A stretch of DNA of 64,000 nt from Agrobacterium vitis (GCF_013337045.2 NZ_CP118260.1:1-64000), one strand, 5' to 3'. Positions 16,587-25,460 are shown, counted from the stretch's first letter. The notes: generated by a model not told the origin, from the sequence alone. Program-made: numbers and translations.

Positions 16587-17546
16587 TTACAGACTTTGCG
16601 GATGAAAGGCTTGGGCCAGCCGGGCGATGGCATCGATATTGCGCGGTCCCGGCGTTGCCTCGACATAGTCAAGCACAACGAAACGATCATTTTTCACGGC
16701 GTCGATATTCTGGAAGGCAGGGTTATGCTTCATATAATCGATCTTCTGCTGCGCGGTCACCTCGCCATAGTTGACGATGATAATCACCTGCGGATTCCGC
16801 TCGATCACCGGTTCCCATGACACTTCCGTCCAGCTTTTCTGCACGTCATCCATGATATTGACGCCGCCAGCAGCTTCGATCATCGCGGTCGGAATGCCGA
16901 AGCGGCCTGATGTGAACGGCTTCTGTTCACCGGAATCATAGACAAAAACGGTTGCTGGCTTGTCGGCTTGACTGATTTTGGCCTGGATTTTCGCCAATTG
17001 CTGGCGATAGCCTGCAACCAATGCGTCTGCCCTGTCTTCGACCCGGAATATCCGGCCCAAATTGATGAGGTCAATGAACATATCGTCCATGGTTGGCTTG
17101 GCCTTGGCCATGATGTGAATGCAGCTTTCGGTCAGTTCATAGACCTTGATGCCCAATGGGCTGAGGGTGTCTGGCGTCACCTCGCCGCCGACCTTCATGC
17201 CATAATTCCAGCCGGCGAAATAGAAATCCGCATTGGCATTGAGCAGGACTTCCTTGCTCGGATATTTCGGCGATAGTTCCGGCAATTGGCTGACGCCGTC
17301 GCGCAATTTTTCGTCCAGCGTCTTCCAGCCGGAGACCCCAGTATAGCCGACCATATGGTCCTGTAATTTCAGCGCCAGCATCATTTCGGTCAGGTTGACG
17401 TCATTGGAAACGGCGCGTTGCGGGGCTGTATCAAAGGTAACCTCACGGTTACAGCTCTTGACGGTCACGGGTTCCGCTGCGGCTGCGGTGAGGTTGACTG
17501 CTGCAAGAAAGGTTGAGAGCGCGAAAGTGAGAAGAGCGTTTTTCAT
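16587..17546 (-). CDS. Cobalamin ABC transporter substrate-binding protein (BtuF-like)
   Basis: This 319-aa periplasmic binding protein of the FecB/BtuF (TroA-like) fold has a signal peptide at 1-22 (MKNALLTFALSTFLAAVNLTAA). Landmarks are the N-lobe RAVSNDVNLTEMMLALKL, the central long helix around residues 130-170, and the C-lobe FVYDSGEQKPFTSGRFG. Two cysteines (KSCNREV and TESCIHI) may pair. I used the ATG at 17546 because it starts the signal peptide; the frame remains open upstream without it. The ligand is inferred from the riboswitch. Iron or siderophore binding is the alternative. Confidence 0.85.
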   Translation of the reverse strand: MKNALLTFALSTFLAAVNLTAAAAEPVTVKSCNREVTFDTAPQRAVSNDVNLTEMMLALKLQDHMVGYTGVSGWKTLDEKLRDGVSQLPELSPKYPSKEVLLNANADFYFAGWNYGMKVGGEVTPDTLSPLGIKVYELTESCIHIMAKAKPTMDDMFIDLINLGRIFRVEDRADALVAGYRQQLAKIQAKISQADKPATVFVYDSGEQKPFTSGRFGIPTAMIEAAGGVNIMDDVQKSWTEVSWEPVIERNPQVIIIVNYGEVTAQQKIDYMKHNPAFQNIDAVKNDRFVVLDYVEATPGPRNIDAIARLAQAFHPQSL

Positions 17547-17568
17547 AAATGGTCCAATGGGTTGCAGA

Positions 17569-18369
17569 TCAGGCACTGAGCGCGAAGGAAAAATTGCGGG
17601 TGGCGCCGCCATCCAGGCTGTGGACATGAGTTTGAACGGTGAAGGCTGCGGACAGATGGTCTGCGGTCAGCACATCGCGCGGACAGCCCTCGGCAATCAT
17701 CTGTCCGTCCTTCAGGATGATTGCTCTTGTGGCAAAGCCTGCGGCAAGATTGATGTCATGCAGTGTGGTGACGATGGTAATGCCGAGACCACGCAGCAGA
17801 TCGAGAATTTCCAATTGGTTGCGAATATCGAGATGGTTGGATGGCTCATCCAGAATGAGCAATTGCGGGTCTTGCGCCAGCGCCCTTGCGACGAGAACGC
17901 GTTGCTTTTCGCCGCCTGACAAAGTTGCAAAACCACGTCGCGCCAGATCGGTGACATGGAGGTGATCCATGGCATGCAGCGCTCTGGCTTTGTCGTCTCC
18001 GGTACCCTGCGACCTTTTCCATGCGCTTTTCTGCCAGGGAATTCGGCCCATCATGACGATATCTTCGACGGTGAAAGGAAAATCTGCTGGCATTTCCTGG
18101 ACCACGACGGCGATCCGGCGAGCGACCGTCCGCGGATCGATTGTCCATAGATCCTGCCCGTCGAGCAGCACCCTGCCCTCACTGGGGCGCACGGCACGAT
18201 AAAGGCAGCGCAGCAGGGATGTCTTGCCAGCGCCATTCGGGCCGATAATGGCCAGACGCTCACCAGCGGCAAGCGTAAAATCTACGTTTTTTATCAGGGA
18301 TCGCGCGCCAGTTGGCCCATAGCTGAGCCCCCTCACCTCAAGTGAGGCACCATGACCGTCACAGCTCAT
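17569..18369 (-). CDS. Cobalamin ABC transporter ATP-binding protein (BtuD/FecE-like)
   Basis: This 266-aa ATPase has Walker A GPNGAGKTS near residues 40-48, the signature LSGGEKQRVLVARAL near 146-160, Walker B LLILDEPSNHLDI near 166-178 and a switch histidine in TLHDI. It is the first gene behind the cobalamin riboswitch. The chosen ATG at 18369 sits in a palindrome, ATGCAGG-AG-CCTGCAT on the plus strand (18368-18383), that can fold over the start codon. A longer frame runs to 18723, but that extension translates the riboswitch itself and is not protein. There is no strong Shine-Dalgarno before 18369, so a slightly different start is possible. Confidence 0.86.
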   Translation of the reverse strand: MSCDGHGASLEVRGLSYGPTGARSLIKNVDFTLAAGERLAIIGPNGAGKTSLLRCLYRAVRPSEGRVLLDGQDLWTIDPRTVARRIAVVVQEMPADFPFTVEDIVMMGRIPWQKSAWKRSQGTGDDKARALHAMDHLHVTDLARRGFATLSGGEKQRVLVARALAQDPQLLILDEPSNHLDIRNQLEILDLLRGLGITIVTTLHDINLAAGFATRAIILKDGQMIAEGCPRDVLTADHLSAAFTVQTHVHSLDGGATRNFSFALSA

Positions 18370-18383
18370 GCAGGAGCCTGCAT
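18368..18383 (-). promoter_or_regulatory. Start-codon hairpin of the btu operon
   Basis: Arms ATGCAGG and CCTGCAT form a perfect 7-bp stem with a 2-nt loop in the message, and the right arm includes the AUG of the ATPase gene. Such sequestering helices are common expression platforms of cobalamin riboswitches that act on translation. The assignment is inferred. Confidence 0.4.
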
Positions 18384-18514
18384 CGCTAAACCGGACATCA
18401 GACGTGACCCGCTTCGGGCCGGATCGTCTGAAAAAGGAACGAATGGCCACGCCTCTCGGCGGACCTGAAGTTTTATCGCTGCCATCGGAACACCCCGTCC
18501 GTTGCGGTTGAACA

Positions 18515-18712
18515 TCTAAATGGCAGGTCTCCTGGCTTGCGGGTCGCTGTTGGCCTGCGCCTTCCCGGCTTATCGCCAGTGGCATCGTGCAGGCCCACTC
18601 GCCGCTCACAGTTGCGGGGGCAGCCACGGTTTCGGTCCCTTTTGGGTAAGCCTCACCGTATTCCCTTTTCAGCCGCAGCCTTCTTTGCAAGGCCACAGCA
18701 CCATTTGGATCT
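18515..18712 (-). promoter_or_regulatory. Cobalamin riboswitch
   Basis: Read on the minus strand, the element contains the conserved blocks in order: GGGAATACGGTGAGG, CCCCCGCAACTGT, GCCACTGGCG, GGGAAGGCG, and the B12 box AGCCAGGAGACCTGCC (plus coordinates 18537-18522). This is an essentially full match to the cobalamin aptamer. It lies upstream of the ATPase-binding protein-permease operon, with about 145 nt between the B12 box and the first start codon as expression platform. The expected action is repression when cobalamin is bound. The outer P1 boundaries are approximate. Confidence 0.95.
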
Positions 18713-18906
18713 ATCACTGACATGGGTTGCGGTTCCGCACAAGTCCGTTTTCAAACTATATCGATATGATGTGTCGTTATAACGTTACCCAAACTGGGTC
18801 AAGCAATAGACTAGGAATTTGTCCGGGTGGCTGGGGGGGCTACGCCGAACAAATCCGAGAAAGCTTTAAGGAGGTAGGCTGATGAAAGAGATCTGGATAC
18901 GGCCTC

Positions 18907-20343
18907 TTACTTACGGCCACCCATTTCAACGATTGGCGGTTCGGCGTCGGCGGGCAAGGGGCTTTGATAGGGCTGGCCCTTGCGACGGGCGACGAGATCG
19001 GCAAGTGCGGCTTCGCGTAACTGTTCGCTTTCGAAGGCGGCGCGGCCTGTGGCGGCCATGACCTTTGCCGCGGCCACCATGCCCTTGTGCGCCAGCGGAC
19101 TTTTCCCCTGCGTCACCAATTGCCAGGTATGGAACGGTGTGCCGATGGCGCAGGTTGGCCCATCGGCCTGGACGGTTGGCACCACCCAGCTGACATCGCC
19201 GACATCGGTTGATCCGGTCAATAGCGGCGTGCGGTCATGGGCGGGCAGGATGAAATCGGCAAGCGGGATATCGCGCTCCGGCAGGCCCTCGAAGCGCCAG
19301 GGCGCCGACTTTTCTTCCGGCGTCAAGACGGCGCGGATTGTTTCTGCAAAAGCCCGGTCCGCCGCATCGAAAGGTGGTGGGCCGAGTTCTTCCCATGCCT
19401 CCTGCATGGCCGCCATCAGCGGACCATTGGTCAGCACGTTGGAAACGGCGCTGATCACCTGTGTTTCCAGCCGGGTTTCGGTCATCAATGCCGCGCCCTC
19501 GCCAATTTTCTTGACCCGTTCCACAAGGGTCTTCATGCCTTGCAGTTCCGGGGCGCGGATCAGATAGCGAACCTTGGCATGGGCCTGGACGACATTGGGT
19601 GAAATGCCGCCTGCATCCAGAATAGCGGCGTGTACGCGACAATCGGACGGCATATGTTCGCGCATATAATTGACGCCGACGCTCATCAGTTCCACCGCAT
19701 CGAGAGCGCTACGCCCCAGATCGGGGTTTGATCCGGCATGAGCCGCCCTCCCCCGGAAAGTGAAATCAACACGGGAATTGGCAAGCGAGGTGGTGCGCTG
19801 CACGCCAGCGAAGGAGTTTGGATGCCAACTGATGGCGATATCGACACCTTCGAACGCCCCTGTCCTGACCATAAAGGCCTTGGCGGCTCCACCCTCTTCG
19901 GCCGGGCAACCATAATAGCGCACCCGTCCGGGCAAGCCCTTTTCCTTCAGCCAGTCTTTCAGGGCAGCAGCGGCCAAGAGAGCTGCGGAGCCGAGCAGGT
20001 TGTGGCCGCAGCCATGGCCGTTACCACCTGCGGCAATTGGCTTATGTTCAGCGACGCCTGCTTCTTGGCTCAGGCCGGACAGGGCATCATATTCGCCGAG
20101 AAACGCAATGATGGGACCGCCCTCCCCTGCTTCGCCCATCACGGCGGTGGGTATGCCGGCTAATTGTTCGCTGACACGAAATCCTTCGGCCTTCAGCATG
20201 GCGACATGCTCTGCGACGGACGATTCTTCCATATAGCAGGTTTCCGGCATGCCCCAGATCCGGTCGCTCAAGGCGATAAAGACAGGCGTCTTGGTATCGA
20301 TGATCGACCAAAGTGCGGCGGATGAATTGGGGGAAACGGTCAT
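18907..20343 (-). CDS. M20 family amidohydrolase, AbgB-like
   Basis: This 478-aa metal-dependent amidohydrolase of the M20D family resembles the AbgB subunit of p-aminobenzoyl-glutamate hydrolase. Motifs are FLGEYDALSGL near residues 82-92, GHGCGHNLLGSAALLAA near 110-126 with the metal-binding histidines, and CPAEEGGAAKAFM near 150-162 with the catalytic glutamate. Near the end TDVGDVSWVVPT matches the family. The start at 20343 is preceded by AAAGGTG. No partner abgA or abgT gene is nearby, so the substrate is unknown; an N-acyl or amide-linked amino acid is likely. Confidence 0.85.
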   Translation of the reverse strand: MTVSPNSSAALWSIIDTKTPVFIALSDRIWGMPETCYMEESSVAEHVAMLKAEGFRVSEQLAGIPTAVMGEAGEGGPIIAFLGEYDALSGLSQEAGVAEHKPIAAGGNGHGCGHNLLGSAALLAAAALKDWLKEKGLPGRVRYYGCPAEEGGAAKAFMVRTGAFEGVDIAISWHPNSFAGVQRTTSLANSRVDFTFRGRAAHAGSNPDLGRSALDAVELMSVGVNYMREHMPSDCRVHAAILDAGGISPNVVQAHAKVRYLIRAPELQGMKTLVERVKKIGEGAALMTETRLETQVISAVSNVLTNGPLMAAMQEAWEELGPPPFDAADRAFAETIRAVLTPEEKSAPWRFEGLPERDIPLADFILPAHDRTPLLTGSTDVGDVSWVVPTVQADGPTCAIGTPFHTWQLVTQGKSPLAHKGMVAAAKVMAATGRAAFESEQLREAALADLVARRKGQPYQSPLPADAEPPIVEMGGRK

Positions 20344-20376
20344 GGGGGCACCTTTGACAATAAACACCCGCCAACC

Positions 20377-20409
20377 ATAAAAGCTTGGCGCTCAGCGGCA
20401 AGCTTTTAT
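20377..20409. terminator. Perfect 11-bp hairpin between the glgA operon and the AbgB-like gene
   Basis: ATAAAAGCTTG (20377-20387) and CAAGCTTTTAT (20399-20409) are exact complements with an 11-nt loop that has a small CGC/GCG stem of its own. It lies downstream of the glgA operon and 34 bp upstream of the AbgB-like start, so it may terminate the former or act as an operator or leader hairpin of the latter. Confidence 0.5.
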
Positions 20410-20478
20410 CCGCTGTTTTACCAGGCAAGTCGATTTTGTGATGGAAAGTTAGCCATCCGGAAGGCCTGCTCTTCTGAT

Positions 20479-20757
20479 TCAGGAGAGCGGTTCTGTGCGT
20501 GTGTCTGCCGCGCGGGCCTTGGCTGCCTGAAGAATATCGCGGGTTTCGCGCGCCTTGGCAGCAGCTTCGGAAAGCGCGCGGTTTGGAACCGCGCCGGGAT
20601 CTTCCTGGCCGTCGCTGAGGTGGCTTTCCTGTTCGAGACTACGGATCAGATCCTTGAATGCCTCAGGTCCTTGCAGGCTTGCCGTCAGAAGTGAAATCAG
20701 CAATTCGCGGTGGGCGTTGATACGCCCCCGCATGGTTTCCGGCGTTGCGTCCGTCAT
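20479..20757 (-). CDS. Small hypothetical protein downstream of glgA
   Basis: This is a 92-aa, highly charged, mostly helical protein with no cysteine and no domain I recognise. Its ATG overlaps the glgA stop as ATGA (20757-20754), which indicates coupled translation and a real gene. It is the last of a three-gene operon with a DUF2934 protein and glycogen synthase. A role connected with glycogen cannot be shown from sequence. Confidence 0.7.
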   Translation of the reverse strand: MTDATPETMRGRINAHRELLISLLTASLQGPEAFKDLIRSLEQESHLSDGQEDPGAVPNRALSEAAAKARETRDILQAAKARAADTRTEPLS

Positions 20758-22331
20758 GAATGCAGGCTCCGAGCCGGCTTGGTCCGCGCCGGGATACGGC
20801 GATGAGTGACGGCATTATAAAGGGCGGCATATTGTTCGGCGCTGCGCTCCCAGCTGTAATGTGCCCGCATGGCCTGAAGCTGCAACCGCCGCCAATGGCG
20901 GGGTACGGCATAGGCGTCCAACGCCCGACGAAGCGCGTGGCGCAGACCGTCGGTGGTGATCTGGTCGAACTGGAAACCGGTTGCCGCCTTCGCAGACATT
21001 GCTGCGTCATTGGCATCGATAATGGTTTCCGCCAGCCCTCCAGTACGTGACACCACCGGCACACAGCCATAGCGCAGAGCATAAAGCTGGGTCAGGCCGC
21101 AGGGTTCGAAACGCGATGGTTGAATGATGGAATCGGCACCACCGTGAATGCGATGCGCGGTTTCCTCATCATAGCCGATCTTGACTGCCATGCGGCCAGG
21201 AAAGCGCTGTGCCGTCTCGATCAGCGCCTGTTCCAGCGCACGATCCCCCTGCCCGAGCACGATCAGCTTACCGCCACCATCAATGATCTCGCTGGCGGCT
21301 TCTGCCAGCATATCCATGCCTTTTTGCCATGTGATACGGGTAATGGCGGCAAAGAGCGGACCATCATCGTTGTCGAGGCCAAACTGGTTTTGCAAGTCCA
21401 CCTTGTTCAATCGCTTGAGGCCGATCGTTTTCTGGTCAAAGCGGGAGAACAGATGCGGATCGGTGGCCGGGTTCCAGATTTCCGGATCGATCCCATTGAC
21501 GATACCGCGCAGCTTGTCCTTGCGCTGCTTGAGAACGCCTTCAAGGCCCATGCCAAAGCGCGGCGAAAGGATTTCCCGGGCATAAGTCGGGCTGACGGCG
21601 GTGATCATGCTTGACGTCATCAGACCACCCTTCAGATAGCTGATATCGCCATAATACTCCATGCAGTCCGTTGACATCACGCTTGGCGGCAGTCCAATCA
21701 AGGGCAGCAGGGCGGCGTTGAACTGGCCCTGGAATGCCAGATTGTGAATGGTCAAAACCACAGGCGTCGTGCAATCCATGTGCCGCAGGTAGACGGAGGT
21801 GAGAGCGGTTTGCCAGTCATGGGTGTGAACGACATCGGGAACCCAGCCTGGCAGGCTACCGGCGGCAATTTCGGCTGCTGCCAGAGACAGGACCGCAAAT
21901 CGCTTCCAATTGTCATGATGGTCAAGGCCGTTCTCGTCCACATAAGGGCCACCCGGCCGGTCGAACAATTGCGGCGCATCGAGTATGAAAAGGTCGAGGC
22001 CGTGGATGCTGGCGGCGTAAAGCGCGGCGGATTCGCCAAGGAGATCTTCGAACACCAAAAGCGGCGGCTGGTCCCGGATCAATCTGCGGACATTGCTATA
22101 GCCTGGAATCAACGTCCGGGTGGCGACACCGAAATTGGCGAGCGCCTTTGGCAGAGCGCCCGTGACATCGCCGAGACCGCCAGTTTTAACGAGTGGAAAA
22201 ATTTCCGATGTGACGGAAAGCGAGCGCAGACTCTGATCGATGACATTGCCTTTCTGCATGCGTTGCGGAAGGCAGCGGATTCCAGCCGCAGCGATCGCCG
22301 TGTCCTGTCGGTCTGAAAAAACAGGTGCCAT
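20754..22331 (-). CDS. glgA: Glycogen synthase (ADP-glucose type)
   Basis: This is a GT5-family glycogen synthase that elongates alpha-1,4-glucan from ADP-glucose. The KTGGL substrate-binding motif is at residues 49-53, the HTHDWQ and HNLAFQGQF segments follow, and the C-terminal IIQPSRFEPCGLTQLYALRYG-type region, seen in parts, carries the catalytic EPCGL and the TGGL motif. At 525 aa it is longer than common GlgA (about 480) because about 35 residues precede the usual start. The ATG at 22331 overlaps the previous stop as TGATG, supporting coupling; an internal ATG at 22259 would give a more conventional length. No glgB, glgC or glgP is nearby, so this may be a second, accessory copy. Confidence 0.92.
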   Translation of the reverse strand: MAPVFSDRQDTAIAAAGIRCLPQRMQKGNVIDQSLRSLSVTSEIFPLVKTGGLGDVTGALPKALANFGVATRTLIPGYSNVRRLIRDQPPLLVFEDLLGESAALYAASIHGLDLFILDAPQLFDRPGGPYVDENGLDHHDNWKRFAVLSLAAAEIAAGSLPGWVPDVVHTHDWQTALTSVYLRHMDCTTPVVLTIHNLAFQGQFNAALLPLIGLPPSVMSTDCMEYYGDISYLKGGLMTSSMITAVSPTYAREILSPRFGMGLEGVLKQRKDKLRGIVNGIDPEIWNPATDPHLFSRFDQKTIGLKRLNKVDLQNQFGLDNDDGPLFAAITRITWQKGMDMLAEAASEIIDGGGKLIVLGQGDRALEQALIETAQRFPGRMAVKIGYDEETAHRIHGGADSIIQPSRFEPCGLTQLYALRYGCVPVVSRTGGLAETIIDANDAAMSAKAATGFQFDQITTDGLRHALRRALDAYAVPRHWRRLQLQAMRAHYSWERSAEQYAALYNAVTHRRIPARTKPARSLHS

Positions 22332-22648
22332 CAGATTATCTTTCGCTTGCGTTTCGTCGCTGCGGCAGGTTTTGGATCTTGCGGCACATCGGCCATCTCA
22401 GCTTCTGGGCTCTGTCTGGTCTTGGCGGCCAGCGTTTTGGTCGTTGGAGCCTTGGCAGTCTGCGTTTTGGCGGCTTGGCTCGCGCGCTTGAGCGCGCCTG
22501 CCTTGGCCTTTTGCGCGGATTGCGAAAGGTCGTGAAATTCGCGATGGGCCTGTTGCCAATGGACGTCGTCTTTCCCGTGCGGCTTGCCCTCTTCTTCCCA
22601 AAGGCTATAGGCTCGCTTTTCGATCCACTCTTTGTCGGATGGCTTCAT
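22331..22648 (-). CDS. DUF2934 domain protein
   Basis: This 105-aa protein has an N-terminal DUF2934 domain: IEKRAYSLWEEEGKPHGKDD and HWQQAHREFHD at residues 9-40 match the family pattern of an aromatic-rich short helical domain. The C-terminal half is a low-complexity Lys/Ala/Thr tail ending KRKRKII, likely disordered and nucleic-acid or polyanion binding. It opens the operon with glgA, with stop and start overlapping. DUF2934 proteins often sit near glycogen or trehalose genes in rhizobia; their function is not established. Confidence 0.8.
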   Translation of the reverse strand: MKPSDKEWIEKRAYSLWEEEGKPHGKDDVHWQQAHREFHDLSQSAQKAKAGALKRASQAAKTQTAKAPTTKTLAAKTRQSPEAEMADVPQDPKPAAATKRKRKII

Positions 22649-22892
22649 CGTCTATCTCCCATTGACCACCCCTCTAACGTGAAATCTGCCGTTTCTGTTC
22701 CCCAAATAGCGGTCGTTTAGTGAAATTTTCATCGCTGACTTGCGGATAGGCAGAACGCAATAATCGCACCGTCGCTCAACACCCTTGGCAGATAAGGATC
22801 TATCGCTTTTTCAGGAACAATAACCCTTGCCCATCTGTTTTCGACCCGAGCGTCAAACGCGAAGAGAAGACAGTGGGTCAAAGGAGAAGACA

Positions 22893-23234
22893 ATGGAATT
22901 GATTGGCACCTTGGTACATCCTGAAAAGGGCGGACGGTCCGGATATAATGTCGAATTCGTTTCCGACAGTGGTGATGTGGTGTCCGTACAGCTGAAACAA
23001 AGCGAGGACCGGCCTCTGACGCGCGAAAATGCGCCGGAAGCAGCCAGGTCGTTGCTGGAGGAAATCAGCACGAAAGAAGTTGTTGAGGGAGGTACACGCC
23101 ACGCCGACCAAGCCCGCCGGGATGAGGGTGACCGCGATCTCAACGATGCGCTGGAAGATACTTTTCCGGCCAGCGACCCTGTTTCAATGGCAACGACCAG
23201 CACGATCGGTGGTACGGGAAATAACGACAACTGA
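22893..23234 (+). CDS. Small acidic hypothetical protein
   Basis: This 113-aa protein starts MELIGTLVHPEKGGRSGYNVEF, with AAAGGAGAAG upstream of the ATG. The first half looks like a small beta-rich domain (VEFVSDSGDVVSVQL). The C-terminal LNDALEDTFPASDPVSM is a short motif seen in many small rhizobial proteins of unknown function. It is divergent from the DUF2934-glgA operon across about 240 bp. I do not know its function. Confidence 0.7.
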   Translation: MELIGTLVHPEKGGRSGYNVEFVSDSGDVVSVQLKQSEDRPLTRENAPEAARSLLEEISTKEVVEGGTRHADQARRDEGDRDLNDALEDTFPASDPVSMATTSTIGGTGNNDN

Positions 23235-23269
23235 TTATCGCATGATGGTGCTCGGCCAAAAGTTGACAG

Positions 23270-23285
23270 GTTGACATCTGTCAAC
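23270..23285. promoter_or_regulatory. parS-like near-palindrome (copy 3)
   Basis: GTTGACATCTGTCAAC differs from the perfect 16-mer found twice at 36 kb by one central base (T for G at position 8). It is directly preceded by a half-site GTTGACAG (23262-23269). The repABC parS consensus GTT-N4-GC-N4-AAC is met except for that central G. It lies in the 86-bp gap between two small convergent genes. RepB binding is inferred. Confidence 0.5.
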
Positions 23286-23320
23286 GCCGACCGGGTCTTG
23301 TGCGGGCAAAAGTATGCGTG

Positions 23321-23914
23321 TCACTCGCGGGTTAACAAAAAGAAGAATGGCCTGTCGAAATCACGATGCTCCATCAATCCGAGACAGCGGCGGTCATCAA
23401 TACGGCGGAAATGGTCAATGATTGGCTTTTCGTCATAGATCATCGCTGCGCTGACAGTGCCGCCCAGTGCGACGGGCCTTAGTCTTGCTTTTGGCCGGCC
23501 AGAGGCAAAAAACCGTCCCAGATTACGAACTACTGTTCTTCCCACCGCGTTATTGAACAACCTGGGTGACGCAAGCAAAAGCCGCAGCGGAATGAAGAAT
23601 GGGTTTAACGGATAAAAACCGAAGCGGTCGCGCATGATAAGCGGATGACCTTCGTCAGCAGAGACGAAATTCTTGCCGTGCCAACCGAAAGGCGGCATCA
23701 GGCCATCTATGGGATGATTTGTCGCTAACTCCTGGCCGACCCACATGCCGATCATGTCATCGACTTCGAGGGCTGGCAGGTGGAGGAACCTGGCGATTGC
23801 TTCTTCGCCCGTTGTGCCATGCTGTTGCCATTGGATCAGCCAGTCCGTATCTGCAAAAACCTGTGTTGTCACGGTAATGTGTTCCCGCTTTCTAGAGTTT
23901 CCGGTCCGGCGCAT
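23321..23914 (-). CDS. DUF4334 (GXWXG) domain protein
   Basis: This 197-aa protein carries the GXWXG motif as IGMWVGQEL near residues 55-63, the paired W in FGWHGKNFVS, and a C-terminal DUF4334 part with AMIYDEKPIIDHFRRIDD. Proteins of this type are small, probably lipocalin-like cytosolic proteins without a settled function. The ATG at 23914 has a poor ribosome-binding site; an in-frame GTG fourteen codons later is an alternative. It is convergent with the small gene before it. Confidence 0.78.
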   Translation of the reverse strand: MRRTGNSRKREHITVTTQVFADTDWLIQWQQHGTTGEEAIARFLHLPALEVDDMIGMWVGQELATNHPIDGLMPPFGWHGKNFVSADEGHPLIMRDRFGFYPLNPFFIPLRLLLASPRLFNNAVGRTVVRNLGRFFASGRPKARLRPVALGGTVSAAMIYDEKPIIDHFRRIDDRRCLGLMEHRDFDRPFFFLLTRE

Positions 23915-24411
23915 TGCATGACGTTTTCCCTTGCCTAATGAGGCTCCTCTTCGGCTGATGGTCCTGGACGGGTTGCTCGTCGTGCCTGGCTTGCTGTCTC
24001 TTTGGCAGATCGCTTTTGAGGCGTTGTCGATGGGTCCAAGAACCCTGCTGCTTTGCTTTCATTGCTGCATTCCTGCGCTTTCTATGCGGCAATTATGCGT
24101 TGCTGCTATCAACATCACTTCACGGCATTTGTTCCTTTTGGGACCGTCACGCTGCGTTGAACTTGGGTGAGGTATTGTGTTTGCGACTATTTCAAGCGTT
24201 TGATCCCTTTGATCCGTCTTCAGAAAACGAGCCGGATGTAAGGCCGGATTTGTTTGAAACGCTGAAAAGTGATGGCAGATGTGCATCAGTGGGGTTTGCA
24301 TCGTCGATATGAATGGCCTACTCCCTAACGCTTGAAATAGTTAACATATGACAATTGCCAAGAGGCGCCATAGCCTTCGCGTTGTCAGTGAAGAATGGAT
24401 GAGCGGCGATC
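23915..24411. other. Gene-poor gap
   Basis: This 497-bp stretch has short open frames on both strands but none with a ribosome-binding site and a recognisable product. It should hold divergent promoters for the DUF4334 gene and the SBF transporter. I see no strong repeat or hairpin. Confidence 0.5.
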
Positions 24412-25404
24412 ATGACGCGGTTTTTACCCGATAAATTCACCCTGATGCTTGTGTGTACAGTGGCTCTGGCTTCAGTCTTGCCGATCAGCGGCCAGCCGGC
24501 GGTTTATTTCGGCTGGGCAACGAAAGTTGCGATTGCAGCGCTGTTTTTTCTGCATGGCGCCCGCCTGTCGCGGGATGTCGTGATTGCCGGCATGTTGCAT
24601 TGGCGCCTGCATCTGTCGATCCTGGCCGTGACCTTCGTGATCTTTCCTTTGCTCGGCCTCGGACTGGGGTTTTTCGTGCAGGGTTTCCTGCCGTCCTCGC
24701 TTTATCTTGGCATTCTTTATATCTGTGTCCTGCCATCGACCGTCCAATCGTCTATCGCCTTTACCTCCATGGCAGGGGGCAATGTGCCGGCGGCGATCTG
24801 TTCAGCCTCGGCATCGAATATTTTCGGCATGATCCTCACCCCCCTGCTCTGCGGGTTGCTGCTATCGGCCGGTGGCCATGGCGGGATTTCGCTCGATGCT
24901 GTCTTGCAAATCTTCGTGCAATTGCTGCTTCCGTTCATTGTGGGGCAGCTGTTGCAACCCTTTATCGGCAATTGGGTCAGGGCGCGCAAATCCTTGCTGT
25001 CGCCAATTGATCGCGGCTCAATCCTGATGGTGGTTTATGCCGCCTTCAGCGAGGCAGTCATCGAGGGGATCTGGAAGCATTTCTCACTCGCGGATATTGG
25101 CGCGGTCGTGGTGGTCGATATCGTCTTGCTGGCATTGGCCCTGAGCATCACCACCTTCGGCAGCCGGTTGCTCGGTTTTTCCAAGGAGGATGAAATCGCC
25201 ATCACCTTCTGTGGCTCGAAGAAAAGCCTGGCCTCCGGCGTGCCGATGGCCAGCGCGATTTTTGCCGGACAAAGCATCGGTGCCATCGTCATGCCGTTGA
25301 TGCTGTTTCATCAGATCCAGCTGATGGCTTGCGCGGTGATCGCCCAGAAATATGCGGAAAAGCGCAAGCTGAAGGAAGCCGAAGTGGTAGTTGCGTCGGC
25401 CTGA
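24412..25404 (+). CDS. Bile acid:sodium symporter family transporter (SBF-like, YfeH type)
   Basis: This 330-aa membrane protein has about ten transmembrane segments and belongs to the SBF-like family. LPSTVQSSIAFTSMAGGN near residues 107-124 and GSKKSLASGVPMA near 264-276 are the two conserved crossing regions that form the ion and substrate sites. Such proteins move organic anions with sodium; the physiological substrate of YfeH-type members is not settled. It is convergent with idnD, 56 bp away, and not obviously part of that regulon. Confidence 0.86.
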   Translation: MTRFLPDKFTLMLVCTVALASVLPISGQPAVYFGWATKVAIAALFFLHGARLSRDVVIAGMLHWRLHLSILAVTFVIFPLLGLGLGFFVQGFLPSSLYLGILYICVLPSTVQSSIAFTSMAGGNVPAAICSASASNIFGMILTPLLCGLLLSAGGHGGISLDAVLQIFVQLLLPFIVGQLLQPFIGNWVRARKSLLSPIDRGSILMVVYAAFSEAVIEGIWKHFSLADIGAVVVVDIVLLALALSITTFGSRLLGFSKEDEIAITFCGSKKSLASGVPMASAIFAGQSIGAIVMPLMLFHQIQLMACAVIAQKYAEKRKLKEAEVVVASA

Positions 25405-25460
25405 TGCCATTTTATACCAAGTCTCTGACATGCTGACGCATCCTCGCCTTCAGAGCCTCC

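Noticed and set aside
18370..18723. N-terminal extension of the BtuD-like ATPase
   Set aside because: The extra codons translate the conserved cobalamin aptamer, so the frame is open by chance there.
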